Counted from the stretch's first letter, positions 30,995 to 39,532 are shown. The stretch: DNA of 64,000 bases from Streptomyces sp. NBC_01197 (GCF_036010505.1 NZ_CP108569.1:682001-746000), one strand, 5' to 3'. Made by a program: numbers and translations. Notes: generated by a model from the letters alone, not told the origin.

Positions 30995-31983
30995 GCCGCG
31001 CCCGCCTTCCGTACGGCGTCCATCGACGCGGTGCCGAGTACCGTTCCGCCGTCTCCGGTGACCCGTACGGCGTCGGCGCCCTCGGCCACCATCAGGGAGA
31101 GCGCGGAGCGGAGCGTGGCCTCACCCGGGAGGACGGGCAGCTCGCCGGTGCCGGCGTCCGGGGCCGGGGTGAGCTCCAGATCGCTGAGCCGTACCAGGGA
31201 CAGCCGTTTCAGTCCGCGGTCGGCGCCGAGGAAACGGGCGACGAACTCGTCGGCCGGCTTCTTCAGCAGGGCCCGGGGCGAGTCGTACTGCGCGAGCCTG
31301 CCGCCCTCGCGGAGGATCGCGACCCGGTCGCCCATCTTCACGGCCTCGTCGATGTCGTGGCTCACGAAGATCACGGTCTTGCGGATGCGCTCGTGCAGGG
31401 CCAGGAACTCGTCCTGGACATGCTCACGGGTGATGGGGTCGAGCGCGCCGAACGGCTCGTCCATCAGCATGACCGGCGGGTCGGCGGCGAGGGCGCGGGC
31501 GATGCCGACACGCTGGCGCTGGCCGCCGGAGAGCTGGGTGGGGTAGCGCGAGCCGTACTCGCCGACCGGCAGGCCGACCAGGTCGAGCAGCTCGGCCACC
31601 CGGTCCTTGGTGCGTTTCCTGTCCCAGCCGAGGACTTTGGGGACCGTGGCGATGTTCGCCGCGATCGACAGATGGGGGAAGAGCCCCGTCTGCTGGATGA
31701 CGTACCCGATCGAGCGGCGCAGCTGGATGGGGTCGAGATCGCGGATGGAGCGACCGCCGATACGTATGTCGCCGCCGGTCGGCTCGGCGAGCCGGTTCAC
31801 CATCATCAGCGCGGTGGTCTTGCCGCTGCCGGACGGGCCGAGCAGCACGCAGATCTCCCCCGCGGGCACGGTCAGCGACAGGTCGTCGACCGCGGGCGAT
31901 GCCGAGTCGGGGTACGTCTTGACCACGTGGTCGAAGACGATCTCCTGCGCGGAGGTGGAGATTTTATGGCTTTCCTGGCTCAT
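30991..31983 (-). CDS. osmoprotectant-type ABC transporter ATPase (OpuCA/ProV-like)
   Basis: 330 residues. Walker A GPSGSGKTT, Q-loop QQTGLFPH, signature LSGGQRQRVGIARAL, Walker B VMLMDEPFGALD and the switch HD in VSHDIDEAVKMGD. The C-terminal 80 residues form a CBS-like or regulatory region (SALSLMVAEGADAVRVTGDGGTVLGTASMDAVRKA) as in glycine-betaine transporter ATPases, where it senses ionic strength. AGGAGA lies about a dozen bases upstream of the ATG. Coupled to both permeases. Confidence 0.9.
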   Translation of the reverse strand: MSQESHKISTSAQEIVFDHVVKTYPDSASPAVDDLSLTVPAGEICVLLGPSGSGKTTALMMVNRLAEPTGGDIRIGGRSIRDLDPIQLRRSIGYVIQQTGLFPHLSIAANIATVPKVLGWDRKRTKDRVAELLDLVGLPVGEYGSRYPTQLSGGQRQRVGIARALAADPPVMLMDEPFGALDPITREHVQDEFLALHERIRKTVIFVSHDIDEAVKMGDRVAILREGGRLAQYDSPRALLKKPADEFVARFLGADRGLKRLSLVRLSDLELTPAPDAGTGELPVLPGEATLRSALSLMVAEGADAVRVTGDGGTVLGTASMDAVRKAGAA

Positions 31984-32069
31984 TGGGGGCTTTTTCTCCT
32001 GGAGGGCGACGGAAGGTCGCGGATGGATGGCGGGGCGCCGCCGCGTCCGTCGCGGGGCGGCTGCCTGCG

Positions 32070-33067
32070 TCAGCTGATGTCGTTGGCCTTCAGGAACTTG
32101 GCCGCGACTTCGGAGGGGGCGAGCCGTACGGTGTCGACCGCGCGGTTCATCTCGCGTACCGCCTGGTCAGTGAGGAGCGCGTCCACCTTGTTCAGCGTCC
32201 TGGCGAATTCCGGTCCCTGCTTCTCCTGCACGCCCTTGCGCACGACGGGGGCCACGTTCTGGAAGCCGTAGTAGCCCTTCGTGTCGTCGAGAAGGGTGTA
32301 GCCGCCGCGGGCGAGCTGCGGGTCGGTGGTGAAGACGTCCGCGGCATTGACCTGCCCGTGGTCGAGGGCGGAGTACTGCAGACCGATGTTCAGGGTCTTC
32401 ACCTCGGTGTTGCGCAGTCCGTACGCCTTCACCATCTCGCGGTAGCCGAGCGCACCCTCCATGTTGTCCGGGTACTCGGCGAAGACGACATGGCCCGCCT
32501 TCTTCAGATCGCTGATGGTCCTGAGCCCGTGCTTCTTGGCGAAGGCGGGCTTGACTGCGACCGCGTCGCGATTCTGGAAGGGGGTCGGGGGCAGCATCGT
32601 CAGCCCGCGGGTCTCCTCGTAGGCCTTGGCGGCGCGGAAGGTCTCGGCGGCGGAGTGCGGCATCGTCCTGCTGCGGGCCAGGACCTGGAGGATGACCCCG
32701 GTGTACTCGGGGTACAGGTCGATCTGACCCGAGGTGAGCGCCCCGTCGATGACGGTGGTGCTGCCGATGTTCGACTTCAGCTCGACGTTGTAGCCAGCCT
32801 TGGTCAGTGCCTGCTTGTACAGCTCACCGATGATCCACTGCTCGGTGAACTCCTTCGCACCGATGACCACGGAGGCTTGCCGGTGGTCTCGGGGACGGCG
32901 CCGCAGCCCGACGGGGCGGCGAGGGACACGAAGGCCAGACAGCCGGCCAGGACCCGAGAGGAGCGGTGGGCCGGCGGGCGCCGCAGCGGCCGGCGGCCGG
33001 CCGCCGGGGCCGCGTTCGCCGTCGGAGCCGGGGTGCGTGCCGCAGGCGTGCGGCGCAGGCCCCTCAC
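32070..33067 (-). pseudogene. glycine betaine/choline-type solute-binding lipoprotein, frameshifted
   Basis: The signal sequence and lipobox (RRPPAHRSSRVLAGCLAFVSLAAPSGCG) are read from a GTG at 33067, which overlaps the upstream hydrolase stop by four bases. The mature OpuBC/OsmF-like domain (ASVVIGAKEFTEQWIIGELYKQAL ... to 32070) is in another frame. The switch lies near 32873-32878, where one extra G in the coding strand (AAG-GCC instead of AAGCC) would join the frames as TTGK-ASVVIG. Coding is otherwise clean to the end, so this is a recent single-base deletion or a sequencing error. If real, the transporter lacks an exported binding protein. Confidence 0.8.
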
Positions 33068-35088
33068 ACCTGGTCCCGGGGGACGCTGAAGGACCAGGTA
33101 CGGCTGAAGACCTCACGCTCGTCGTCGCCCGAGCCCTCGAACGCGGACAGCTGGTTGACCACGCAGAAGTCCGTGGCGTCGGCGGTCATCCTGGACCGGG
33201 TGCTGATGCGCGTCGCCCAGTCGCCCCGGCTGATGGACTCCTCGCGCTCGCTCTCCACCGAAGCGGAGAGCGGGTCGCCCTCGACCAGCCGGAAGCGGTT
33301 GAGGTCTCGGCCGGTACGGGTGAGCCCGTCGGCCCGGTCGGTCATGGTGCCGTCGGCCGGTGTGGTGACGATGACCTGCTCCCCGGTCTCGTAGTCGTAA
33401 CTGACGTGCCTGTCACCGGGTATCGCGGTCAGCTCGATGCTGTGCGGCGGGACATCGAGCGGCGGTCCGTACGGGCGCAGCCCGGCCTCCTCTGCGGTGC
33501 GGGGTGCGCGCACCGGCAGGGTCAGTTCGCCGTGTGCCGTGTCGAGCTCCAGCGCCACCTGCTCGGGCGACGGCCAGACCCAGGGCCACAGCGAGGCGGA
33601 GACGGAGACCCGGATGCGGTTGCCGGCCGCGAAGGCGTGGCCGATGGCGAACAGCGGTACCACCACCTCGTAGGCGCGGCCCGGCTCCAGCGGGCGCGGG
33701 TCGCTGTGCCCGTCCCGGTGGGTGAGGTTGAGGAAGCCCGCGGTGACCAGCTTGGAACTGCCGTCGGGCCAGACCTCGCAGAGCCGTACGGCGAGCTGGG
33801 CCTGCGGCCGGTCGCTGGTGACCCGCAGGGACACCTCGGGGGCGCCGAGTATCTCCAGCCGCTCGGTGAGGGCAGGACCGGTGAAGGTCTGCGATCGGCC
33901 GTCGTCGGCGGCCTGGTCCCCGTACTGCCCCGGTATGTCACCGAACTTGAGGAAGTCGCCGCCGGATGCGCCGATCGCGAGCGGCGAACGGAGGACGGCC
34001 GTGCCCGGGCCGCCGCCGAGCGTGCTGAGCGGGATGACGGATGCATCGACGCCGGGGGCCGGCCAGGAGGGTTCGGATACCCAGCGGCCGGGGCGCTCAT
34101 CGCGGTCGGCTCCGACCGGGCTCGGGTCGGGTATCCAGGCGCGCAGGGCGGGTTCGTCCATGATGCCGTTGTCGGCGCCGGCCATCCAGTGGTCGAACCA
34201 GCGCACGCACTCGCCCTGGAAGTCCATGGCGGGGCCGGGTTCGGCCTGGTGAGGGTAGGTGTGCGCCCAGGGGCCGAGCATGGCCTTGGCCGGTACCCGC
34301 AGGTTCTCCATGAGCCGGAAGACGGCGCCGCGGTACGGGTCGAGCCAGCCGCCGACCGCATAGACCGGCACCTTGATGGCCGAGTAGTCCTCGCAGACGG
34401 AGCCGTGCTGCCAGAAGGCGTCACGGCGCTGGTGGGTCAGCCACTCCTCGGCGTACGGGACGGTCCGCTCCAGCCGGTCCAGCCACTCCTCGCGCCACGA
34501 GTCGCCGAGCACGGCGGGGTCGGACGGGCGGGCGTTGTACGCGAGCATCGTCGCGGCCCAGGGCAGCATCTCGGAGGCGAGCAGGGAGCCGCCCGCGTAG
34601 TGCACGTCGTCGGCGTACCGGTCGTCGGTCGAGCAGACGGTGACGATGCAGCGCAGCTGGGGCGGCTGGAGGGCGGCTATCTGGAGGCCGTTGAAGCCGC
34701 CCCAGGACTTGCCGATGATGCCCACCTGGCCGTCCGACCAGTCCTGCCGTTCGAGCCAGGCGAGGACTTCGAGCGCGTCGGACAGTTCGGTGGCGTGGTA
34801 CTCGTCGAGCATGATGCCGCTGGAGTCACCGCTGCCCCGGCAGTCCACCCGCACCGCGGCGTAACCGGACCGCGCGAACTGGCCGTGCAGCGTCACGTCG
34901 CGGGGAGCTGTCCCGTCGTTCTTCCGGTACGGGATGTACTCCAGGACCGCTGGGACCGGTCCTTCCGCGTCGGCGGGAAGCCAGATCCGGGCGGCGAGAC
35001 GGGTGCCGTCCTCAAGGGGAATCCAGACATGGCGAAGGACGCGTACGGGATGCTGTGCGGGCGTGCGGTGGTTGGTGGCAGTGCTCAT
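33064..35088 (-). CDS. CocE/NonD family serine hydrolase (X-Pro dipeptidyl-peptidase-like)
   Basis: 674 residues. An alpha/beta-hydrolase domain with oxyanion region EYIPYRKNDGTAPRD, DCRGSGDSSG and nucleophile elbow GKSWGGF is followed by the CocE-type cap and a C-terminal jelly-roll X-Pro-peptidase domain (from about residue 450; LRVTSDRPQAQLAVRLCEVWPDG ... FLNLTHR). The family cleaves acyl esters or X-Pro peptides. No signal peptide is visible. Its stop overlaps the binding-lipoprotein start by four bases, making it the first gene of the ABC operon, so its substrate or product may be the transported solute (inference). ATG 35088 gives the natural N-terminus. Confidence 0.85.
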   Translation of the reverse strand: MSTATNHRTPAQHPVRVLRHVWIPLEDGTRLAARIWLPADAEGPVPAVLEYIPYRKNDGTAPRDVTLHGQFARSGYAAVRVDCRGSGDSSGIMLDEYHATELSDALEVLAWLERQDWSDGQVGIIGKSWGGFNGLQIAALQPPQLRCIVTVCSTDDRYADDVHYAGGSLLASEMLPWAATMLAYNARPSDPAVLGDSWREEWLDRLERTVPYAEEWLTHQRRDAFWQHGSVCEDYSAIKVPVYAVGGWLDPYRGAVFRLMENLRVPAKAMLGPWAHTYPHQAEPGPAMDFQGECVRWFDHWMAGADNGIMDEPALRAWIPDPSPVGADRDERPGRWVSEPSWPAPGVDASVIPLSTLGGGPGTAVLRSPLAIGASGGDFLKFGDIPGQYGDQAADDGRSQTFTGPALTERLEILGAPEVSLRVTSDRPQAQLAVRLCEVWPDGSSKLVTAGFLNLTHRDGHSDPRPLEPGRAYEVVVPLFAIGHAFAAGNRIRVSVSASLWPWVWPSPEQVALELDTAHGELTLPVRAPRTAEEAGLRPYGPPLDVPPHSIELTAIPGDRHVSYDYETGEQVIVTTPADGTMTDRADGLTRTGRDLNRFRLVEGDPLSASVESEREESISRGDWATRISTRSRMTADATDFCVVNQLSAFEGSGDDEREVFSRTWSFSVPRDQV

Positions 35089-35149
35089 GTTTCGGCACCT
35101 TAGAGGAGCCTCACATTCCGTTTGCCCTGAGTGCCCGTGTATTCCTTGC

Positions 35150-35167
35150 TTGTTCAATCGTGAACAA
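35150..35167. promoter_or_regulatory. 18-bp inverted repeat TTGTTCAATCGTGAACAA upstream of the hydrolase-ABC operon
   Basis: TTGTTCA and TGAACAA flank a 4-base spacer, about 62 bp before the hydrolase start. The stretch around it is unusually AT-rich. It is a candidate repressor operator; the regulator is not encoded next door. Confidence 0.5.
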
Positions 35168-35257
35168 AAGCACAGGCATAGGTCGGTTCATTATGGGTAA
35201 AGCCCCTATATTTGCACGTTGGTGTGCACGCACCAGCGGGTAATGCCCGTTGCGCCC

Positions 35258-35620
35258 CTACGCAGGCTCCGGCCCGTCGAGGAACCCGAGCAGCACGGCC
35301 GCTTCCGCACGGAGACGTACGGCCCGGTCGGCGTGTGCGGGTGCGGTCAACTCCGCTGCGGCCCGGAGCCGTTCGTCGGCCTCGGAGCGCACGATGTCCG
35401 CCATGTTCCGGTCGCTCAGCTCACGCCTCGCCACATCCGTGGCTCCGGCCCCGGCCGGCGACCCCTCCAGAGCCGAACTGCCCGGCCCTGCGCCCTCCAT
35501 CGGTACCGCCCCGGCGTTGTCCAGCGCGGCGAGCGCCGAACGCAGGGCGCTCACCGCCGCCTTCTCACGGGCGCGCATCGCTTCGGGCAGGGCTTGGCGC
35601 ATACGGTTGTGCAGAGACAT
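35258..35620 (-). CDS. GatB/YqeY domain-containing protein
   Basis: 120 residues. The N-terminus MSLHNRMRQALPEAMRAREKAAVSALRSALAALDNAGAV is the typical YqeY helical start, and the C-terminal ELSDRNMADIVRSEADERLRAAAEL is the domain's conserved second block. YqeY-like proteins share the tRNA-interacting tail domain of the GatB amidotransferase subunit; their standalone role is not settled. The internal 50-65 segment (GPGSSALEGSPAGAG) looks flexible. A single gene with no operon partner visible. Confidence 0.8.
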   Translation of the reverse strand: MSLHNRMRQALPEAMRAREKAAVSALRSALAALDNAGAVPMEGAGPGSSALEGSPAGAGATDVARRELSDRNMADIVRSEADERLRAAAELTAPAHADRAVRLRAEAAVLLGFLDGPEPA

Positions 35621-35844
35621 GCCGTGACCCTAGCGCCGCCGCGCCTCGTGCGCGCAACGGACTACCCGTACGGCCTTGTTCACGGTTCCAAACGGCGAGG
35701 CTCCTGACGATGGCGTCGGCCGCGCGGAGCGGCAGCGAGTGGTGCGAGACCCCGGGGAGCACTTCGGCCCGCATGCCCGGCGGCGCTGTCGGTGCGTGGG
35801 GCTACCGTGTGCAGACACGAGCCAAGCGCGAGTAGGGGATGATC

Positions 35845-36405
35845 ATGACCACATTGGAGAACCGGCCTAGGACCGCGCTCCTCGTCGTCGACGTGCAGAA
35901 CGGCGTGGTCGAAGGGGCCCACCAGCGCGACGTGGTCGTCGCGAACGTCGCTGGCCTCGTCGGACGGGCGCGGCAGGAGGGGATTCCGGTCGTCTGGGTC
36001 CAGCACTGCGACGAGGAGCTCACGAGGGGGAGTGACGACTGGCGGATCGTCCCGGAGCTCACTCCGGAGGACGCCGAGCCGCTCGTCGAGAAAAGCTACG
36101 GCGACTCCTTCGAGGACACCACTCTGGAGACCGTACTGTCGGGACTCGGTGTCGGACGGCTCGTCGTCGTCGGTGCGGAGACCGACGCGTGCATCCGCTC
36201 GACGCTCCACGGCGCGTTCACCAGGGGGTACGACGCGGACCTGGTCAGCGACGCTCACACGACAGGCGACAAGACAGCATGGGGCGCGCCGTCTCCGGAT
36301 CAGGTCATCGCACACACGAACCTGTACTGGACCTACCAGACGGCGCCGGGGCGGACGGCTGGGGCGGTCCCGACCAAGGACGTCGTCTTCGGCGGCACAT
36401 CCTGA
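35845..36405 (+). CDS. isochorismatase-family cysteine hydrolase
   Basis: 186 residues. The catalytic triad reads Asp16 (LLVVDVQNGV), Lys83 (VEKSYGDSF) and Cys116 (GAETDACIRSTLHGAF) with the expected spacing. Family members hydrolyse amides or isochorismate-like esters (nicotinamidase-like). The ATG at 35845 has AGGGG six bases upstream; ATG 35839 is two codons earlier. The C-terminal segment from about residue 160 (TYQTAPGRTAGAVPTKDVVFGG) is a normal tail. The substrate is unknown; cupins and a carboxymuconolactone decarboxylase lie nearby on the other strand. Confidence 0.86.
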   Translation: MTTLENRPRTALLVVDVQNGVVEGAHQRDVVVANVAGLVGRARQEGIPVVWVQHCDEELTRGSDDWRIVPELTPEDAEPLVEKSYGDSFEDTTLETVLSGLGVGRLVVVGAETDACIRSTLHGAFTRGYDADLVSDAHTTGDKTAWGAPSPDQVIAHTNLYWTYQTAPGRTAGAVPTKDVVFGGTS

Positions 36406-36577
36406 CGGCTTGAGCCGCAGCCATGGGAGCAGGCCGCAGGCCGGCTGTCGTCCGGCGCGCAGCGAAACGGCAACGCTTCGTGCCGTTGGTGCGCAGACGA
36501 CCCGCCGTACGGAGGGAGGCATCCGACGGCTTCTCCTGACCCGCATCTGGCCCCCGGTCGCCTGGAAGGGTTCCGCC

Positions 36578-36679
36578 GACACGGTGGCGCCGCTGCTCCA
36601 GGAGCGCGGGGTATTCAGTACGCAGCACGAGGGGTCCACGGTCCGCTACCGCCTCGGGCTGCGCAAACCCGGCGGGTGA
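36578..36679 (+). pseudogene. C-terminal remnant of an LLM-class flavin monooxygenase (NtaA/SnaA-like)
   Basis: A frame ending at TGA 36677-36679 reads VAPLLQERGVFSTQHEGSTVRYRLGL. This fits the C-terminal VPxLQxRGxFxTxYxGxTLRxxLGL tail of nitrilotriacetate/pristinamycin-type monooxygenases. Nothing upstream in any frame continues the barrel, so only about 33 codons survive. It lies between the isochorismatase gene and the cupin gene and is a relic of a deletion. Confidence 0.55.
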
Positions 36680-36730
36680 GGCTGCCGACTCAGCGGTCAA
36701 CGGGCTTTCGAGTGCCAGCTCTTGACGGGG

Positions 36731-37015
36731 TTACTTCAGCTCGATCTCCACGAAGGCCAGTGGTGAGGTTCCGGCGTTGACCACTTCGTGTTCGCCGCCG
36801 GCCGGACGTGCGTAGGACTCCCCCGCCCGCAGTTGCGAGGCGGTGGCGGTGCCGTCGGGGGCGATCACGCTGGTCCGGCCATCGACGACCGGCACGACGA
36901 CGTAGTCGTGTCCGTGCACGTGGCGACCGGTGCTCTCGCCCGGCTCGAAGTCCCAGCGGGTCACGCGTACCCGCTCGTCCTCGTGCTGCAGTGTCGCGCG
37001 GGCGGTGGTCGTCAT
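36731..37015 (-). CDS. cupin domain protein
   Basis: 94 residues. Single-domain cupin: motif 1 WDFEPGESTGRHVHGHDYVVVPVVDG supplies His ligands (HVHGHDY), and motif 2 is YARPAGGEHEVVNAGTSPLAFVEIEL. AGGAG is eight bases before the ATG at 37015. It probably binds a divalent metal; the catalytic or binding role is unknown. It lies downstream of a second cupin and a disrupted carboxymuconolactone decarboxylase gene on the same strand. Confidence 0.82.
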   Translation of the reverse strand: MTTTARATLQHEDERVRVTRWDFEPGESTGRHVHGHDYVVVPVVDGRTSVIAPDGTATASQLRAGESYARPAGGEHEVVNAGTSPLAFVEIELK

Positions 37016-37200
37016 GGCGTATCTCCTCATCATCGGCTGCCAGTGATGCTGCGGTCAGCTGGGCCGCAACATCCCAGGTGGCAGGCTAACCGCCGGCCTC
37101 TGCGGCAGCGGGGCGGGGATGGGTGACCGTCCATTCGCCGCAGTGCCGGGCGATGGCCCGGCGACGATGCAGCCCCCGCCGGCAGCCTCCACCAGGGTGG

Positions 37201-37614
37201 TCAGCGGCCGGCCGACTTCAGTGCCGCGGTGTACTGCTCGTCGGTGACCGGCTCCAGCCAGTTCGTGCCGTCGCCGTTCGCGTCACCGACGAGCATGGCG
37301 ATGTGAGCCATGAGGGTGGTGTCGGTGGCGCCGTGCCAGTGCTCCTCACCGGCCTGGCATTTGACCGTCTCTCCGGCGGTGGCCAGCGCTACATCGCCGT
37401 CACGGGTGCCGACCAGGCCGATGCCGTCGGTGATGTAGAGGGTCTGGCCCTTGGCGTGGGAGTGCCAGTTGGTGCGGGCGCCGGGCGTGAAGCGGACCAG
37501 GGCGGCGACCAGGCGGGCCGGGTCGGACGGCGTCTCGATCGGGTTGAGGTAGACGTCGCCGGTGAAGCGCTCGGCCGGGGCCTTGGCGGTGGGGGTGGAG
37601 GTGATGTGTTCCAT
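37201..37614 (-). CDS. cupin domain protein
   Basis: 137 residues. Motif 1 VRFTPGARTNWHSHAKGQTLYITDG (HSHxxG) and motif 2 CQAGEEHWHGATDTTLMAHIAM (EHWHG) are intact, as in the quercetinase-like cupins found beside carboxymuconolactone decarboxylases. The start MEHITSTPTAKAPAERF lies 49 bp after the stop of the interrupted decarboxylase gene, so the pair was probably one operon before the IS110 insertion. The upstream promoter is now probably cut off, unless the element supplies one. Confidence 0.84.
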   Translation of the reverse strand: MEHITSTPTAKAPAERFTGDVYLNPIETPSDPARLVAALVRFTPGARTNWHSHAKGQTLYITDGIGLVGTRDGDVALATAGETVKCQAGEEHWHGATDTTLMAHIAMLVGDANGDGTNWLEPVTDEQYTAALKSAGR

Positions 37615-37936
37615 GGCAGCTTTTCCTTGATCCAGATGGGGAGGTGCGGGCGGGCGGGGCCGGTCAGGCGGACTGCTCGTCGGCGATCTTCTTCAGCAGC
37701 GTGATCGCGGTCATCGCGTTGGGCCATCCGGCGTAGAACGCCAAGTGCGTGATGGTCTCGGACAGCTCCTCGACGCTCAGCCCGTTCTCCAGAGCCTTGT
37801 CCAGGTGGTACGGGAGCTGCTCGCTGCGGTAGAGCGCGGCCAGCACACTCACCGTGACCAGGCTCCGGTCGCGGGGGGGGTGCCTCTATGTCGTTCGTCA
37901 ATTCCGCGCTGCCGGTTTCGGGGGTGTTGGTCTGGT

Positions 37937-39151
37937 TTATGCGGCGAGGGCAACGGTGGGTGTTCGGGGTTCGTAGAAGGTTCCGTCGCGGAGCATGGCG
38001 AACAGGACGCTGATGCGTTGGCGGGCGAGGCGGAGGAGGGCTTGGGTGTGGGTCTTTCCGCGGGCGCGTTGCTTGTCGTAGTAGGTCCGGGAGGCGGGAT
38101 CGGCGTTCATGCAGGCGAAGGCGGACAGGAACATGGCCCGTTTGAGCTGGCGGTTTCCGCCTCGTGGGGCGTGTTCGCCGTGGATGGAGGTTCCCGACGA
38201 CTTTGTTGTCGGGGCGAGGCCCGCGTAGGAGGCGAGGTGGGCGGCGGTGGGGAAGTTGGTGCCGTCGCCGACGGTGGTCAGCAGGACTGCGGCGGTCCTG
38301 ACGCCGACGCCGGGCATCGAGGTCAGGACCGGGGAAAGAGGGTGGGCCTCCAGCAGGGTGTTGATCTGGGCTTCCAGGGCCCGGCGCTGTGCGTGGACGG
38401 CGGCGAGCGAGCGGGCCAGGGACGGGACCACGATGTCGAGGGTGCCGGTGCCGGGAACGGTCACGGTCTGCTCGTCCAGGGCGTCGAAGACGTCGTCGAT
38501 CAGCCGGGCGGCCATGCGCGGGGCCTTGGGCCGGATGAGTTCGACGAGGCGGCGTCGGCCGGCTTTGCGCAGGGCGGCCGGGGAGCCGTGGCGTTCCAGG
38601 AGCCAGGTGACGGCCTGGTGGTCCAGGCGGGGGCCCAGGACACGCTCCAGCGACGGGTGGAACTGGGTGAGCAGGCCGCGTATCCGGTTGCTGGTGCGGG
38701 TGGCCTCGGCGGCGAGGTCCTGGTCGAAGCCGGTCAGGACGGTGAGCTCGGCGGTGATCTCGTCGGCGAGTTCGAGCGAGCGCAGGGTGTGGGGCAGGGT
38801 GCGGGCGGCATCCGCGATCACTGCCGCGTCCCTGGCGTCGGTCTTCGCCTCGCCGGGATACAGGTCAGCGATCCGGCGCATCGCGAGTCCTGGCAGGTAG
38901 GCGACTTTGCAACCGGTGTCCCGGGCGACGGCCAGGGGCAGGGCGCCGATGGAGGCGGGCTGGTCCACGATCACCAGCACCATGCCGAACTTCGTGGCCA
39001 GCTTCTCGAAGACGGCCCGCAGCTTCGGCTCGCTGTTGGGCAGCTGCTTGTCGAAGACCTTCTTCCCGGCCGGGGTCAGCCCGTGTCCGTGATGGGCACT
39101 CTTGCCGACGTCCAGGCCCAGGAAGACGCCCACCTCAGTGGTGTCGAGCAT
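37937..39151 (-). CDS. IS110-family transposase
   Basis: 404 residues. N-terminal DEDD domain: GVFLGLDVGKSAHH (Asp14), VIVDQPASIGALPL (Asp63 in the second acidic position) and KTDARDAAVIADAAR (Asp105, Asp108). C-terminal IS116/IS110/IS902 domain: SMPGVGVRTAAVLLTTVGD, FPTAAHLASYAGLAPTTKSSG and GNRQLKRAMFLSAFACMNAD, containing the conserved serine. Start ATG 39151 with GGGAG upstream; an in-frame start at 39220 is longer but without family similarity. Intact, so the element may be active. The family is RNA-guided in the members studied. Confidence 0.93.
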   Translation of the reverse strand: MLDTTEVGVFLGLDVGKSAHHGHGLTPAGKKVFDKQLPNSEPKLRAVFEKLATKFGMVLVIVDQPASIGALPLAVARDTGCKVAYLPGLAMRRIADLYPGEAKTDARDAAVIADAARTLPHTLRSLELADEITAELTVLTGFDQDLAAEATRTSNRIRGLLTQFHPSLERVLGPRLDHQAVTWLLERHGSPAALRKAGRRRLVELIRPKAPRMAARLIDDVFDALDEQTVTVPGTGTLDIVVPSLARSLAAVHAQRRALEAQINTLLEAHPLSPVLTSMPGVGVRTAAVLLTTVGDGTNFPTAAHLASYAGLAPTTKSSGTSIHGEHAPRGGNRQLKRAMFLSAFACMNADPASRTYYDKQRARGKTHTQALLRLARQRISVLFAMLRDGTFYEPRTPTVALAA

Positions 39152-39159
39152 CGTTGTTC

Positions 39160-39420
39160 TCCCTCTCCTCAAGGGGGTGTTCACGGTGCCGGCCTCGGCA
39201 TGGGTGTCGTACGCGCGCATCCACGTTATGCAGACCTGCCGCCCGCGAACTGTCCGGCATTGCGCCGGACCGGGCGGTGGCCGGACCTCTCATCAGCGTC
39301 TCCGACAACACCTCCCGGGCCCGGTGACACCACCCCCCAGGTCATGCCTTCGACAGGGGGCAACAGTCATGCCGGACCCGGAGGCCAGCGGTCCCATTGC
39401 AGGACCGCGAAAAACATAAC
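39160..39420 (-). ncRNA. candidate IS110 bridge RNA region
   Basis: The roughly 260-base non-coding end 5' of the transposase gene is where IS110-group elements such as IS621 encode their bridge RNA. It contains a strong structured core: GTCCGGC (39252-39258) pairs with GCCGGAC (39264-39270). This is extended by CCGCCCG (39239-39245) with CGGGCGG (39271-39277). The guide loops and exact ends were not assigned. Support comes from position, element family and structure, not from a recognised RNA sequence. Confidence 0.5.
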
Positions 39421-39532
39421 GGGGGGACAGTCCCGGGCGCTCCCACACGTCGCCGAAGAGCACGTCGTTCGTGACCTCGACCAGCTTGGGCGCGATCCGT
39501 GTCAGTTCCTGGGGTGCGGACTGCTTCGCCAT

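Larger units (their letters stand above)
37879..39420 (-). mobile_element. IS110-family insertion sequence, about 1.54 kb
   Basis: The element is defined by what separates the two halves of the decarboxylase gene. At the left junction the run is 8 G (37873-37880); at the right it is 6 G (39421-39426); the uninterrupted gene needs only 6. Boundaries are therefore ambiguous by a few bases, and a 6-base G duplication is possible. It has one transposase gene on the minus strand, about 56 bp after it and about 269 bp of non-coding sequence before it. No terminal inverted repeats were seen, as is usual for the family. Confidence 0.9.
37664..39532 (-). pseudogene. carboxymuconolactone decarboxylase family gene interrupted by an IS110-family element
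   Basis: The 5' part (39532 down to 39421) encodes a start MAKQSAPQELTRIAPK...DVWERPGLSP behind AGGAG. The 3' part (37873 down to 37664) continues exactly with RDRSLVTVSVLAALYRSEQLP...HLAFYAGWPNAMTAI to a TGA. Joined, they form a normal 106-residue family member. The break falls in a G/C-run (P-R codons) and the 1.54-kb insert between is the IS110 element. The family includes peroxiredoxin-like AhpD and CMD enzymes; the active-site Cys of AhpD is absent from the visible halves. The gene is inactivated. Confidence 0.9.

Noticed and set aside
38000..39100. CRISPR-like or retron system
   Set aside because: No repeat-spacer array or reverse transcriptase motif; the region is an IS110 element.
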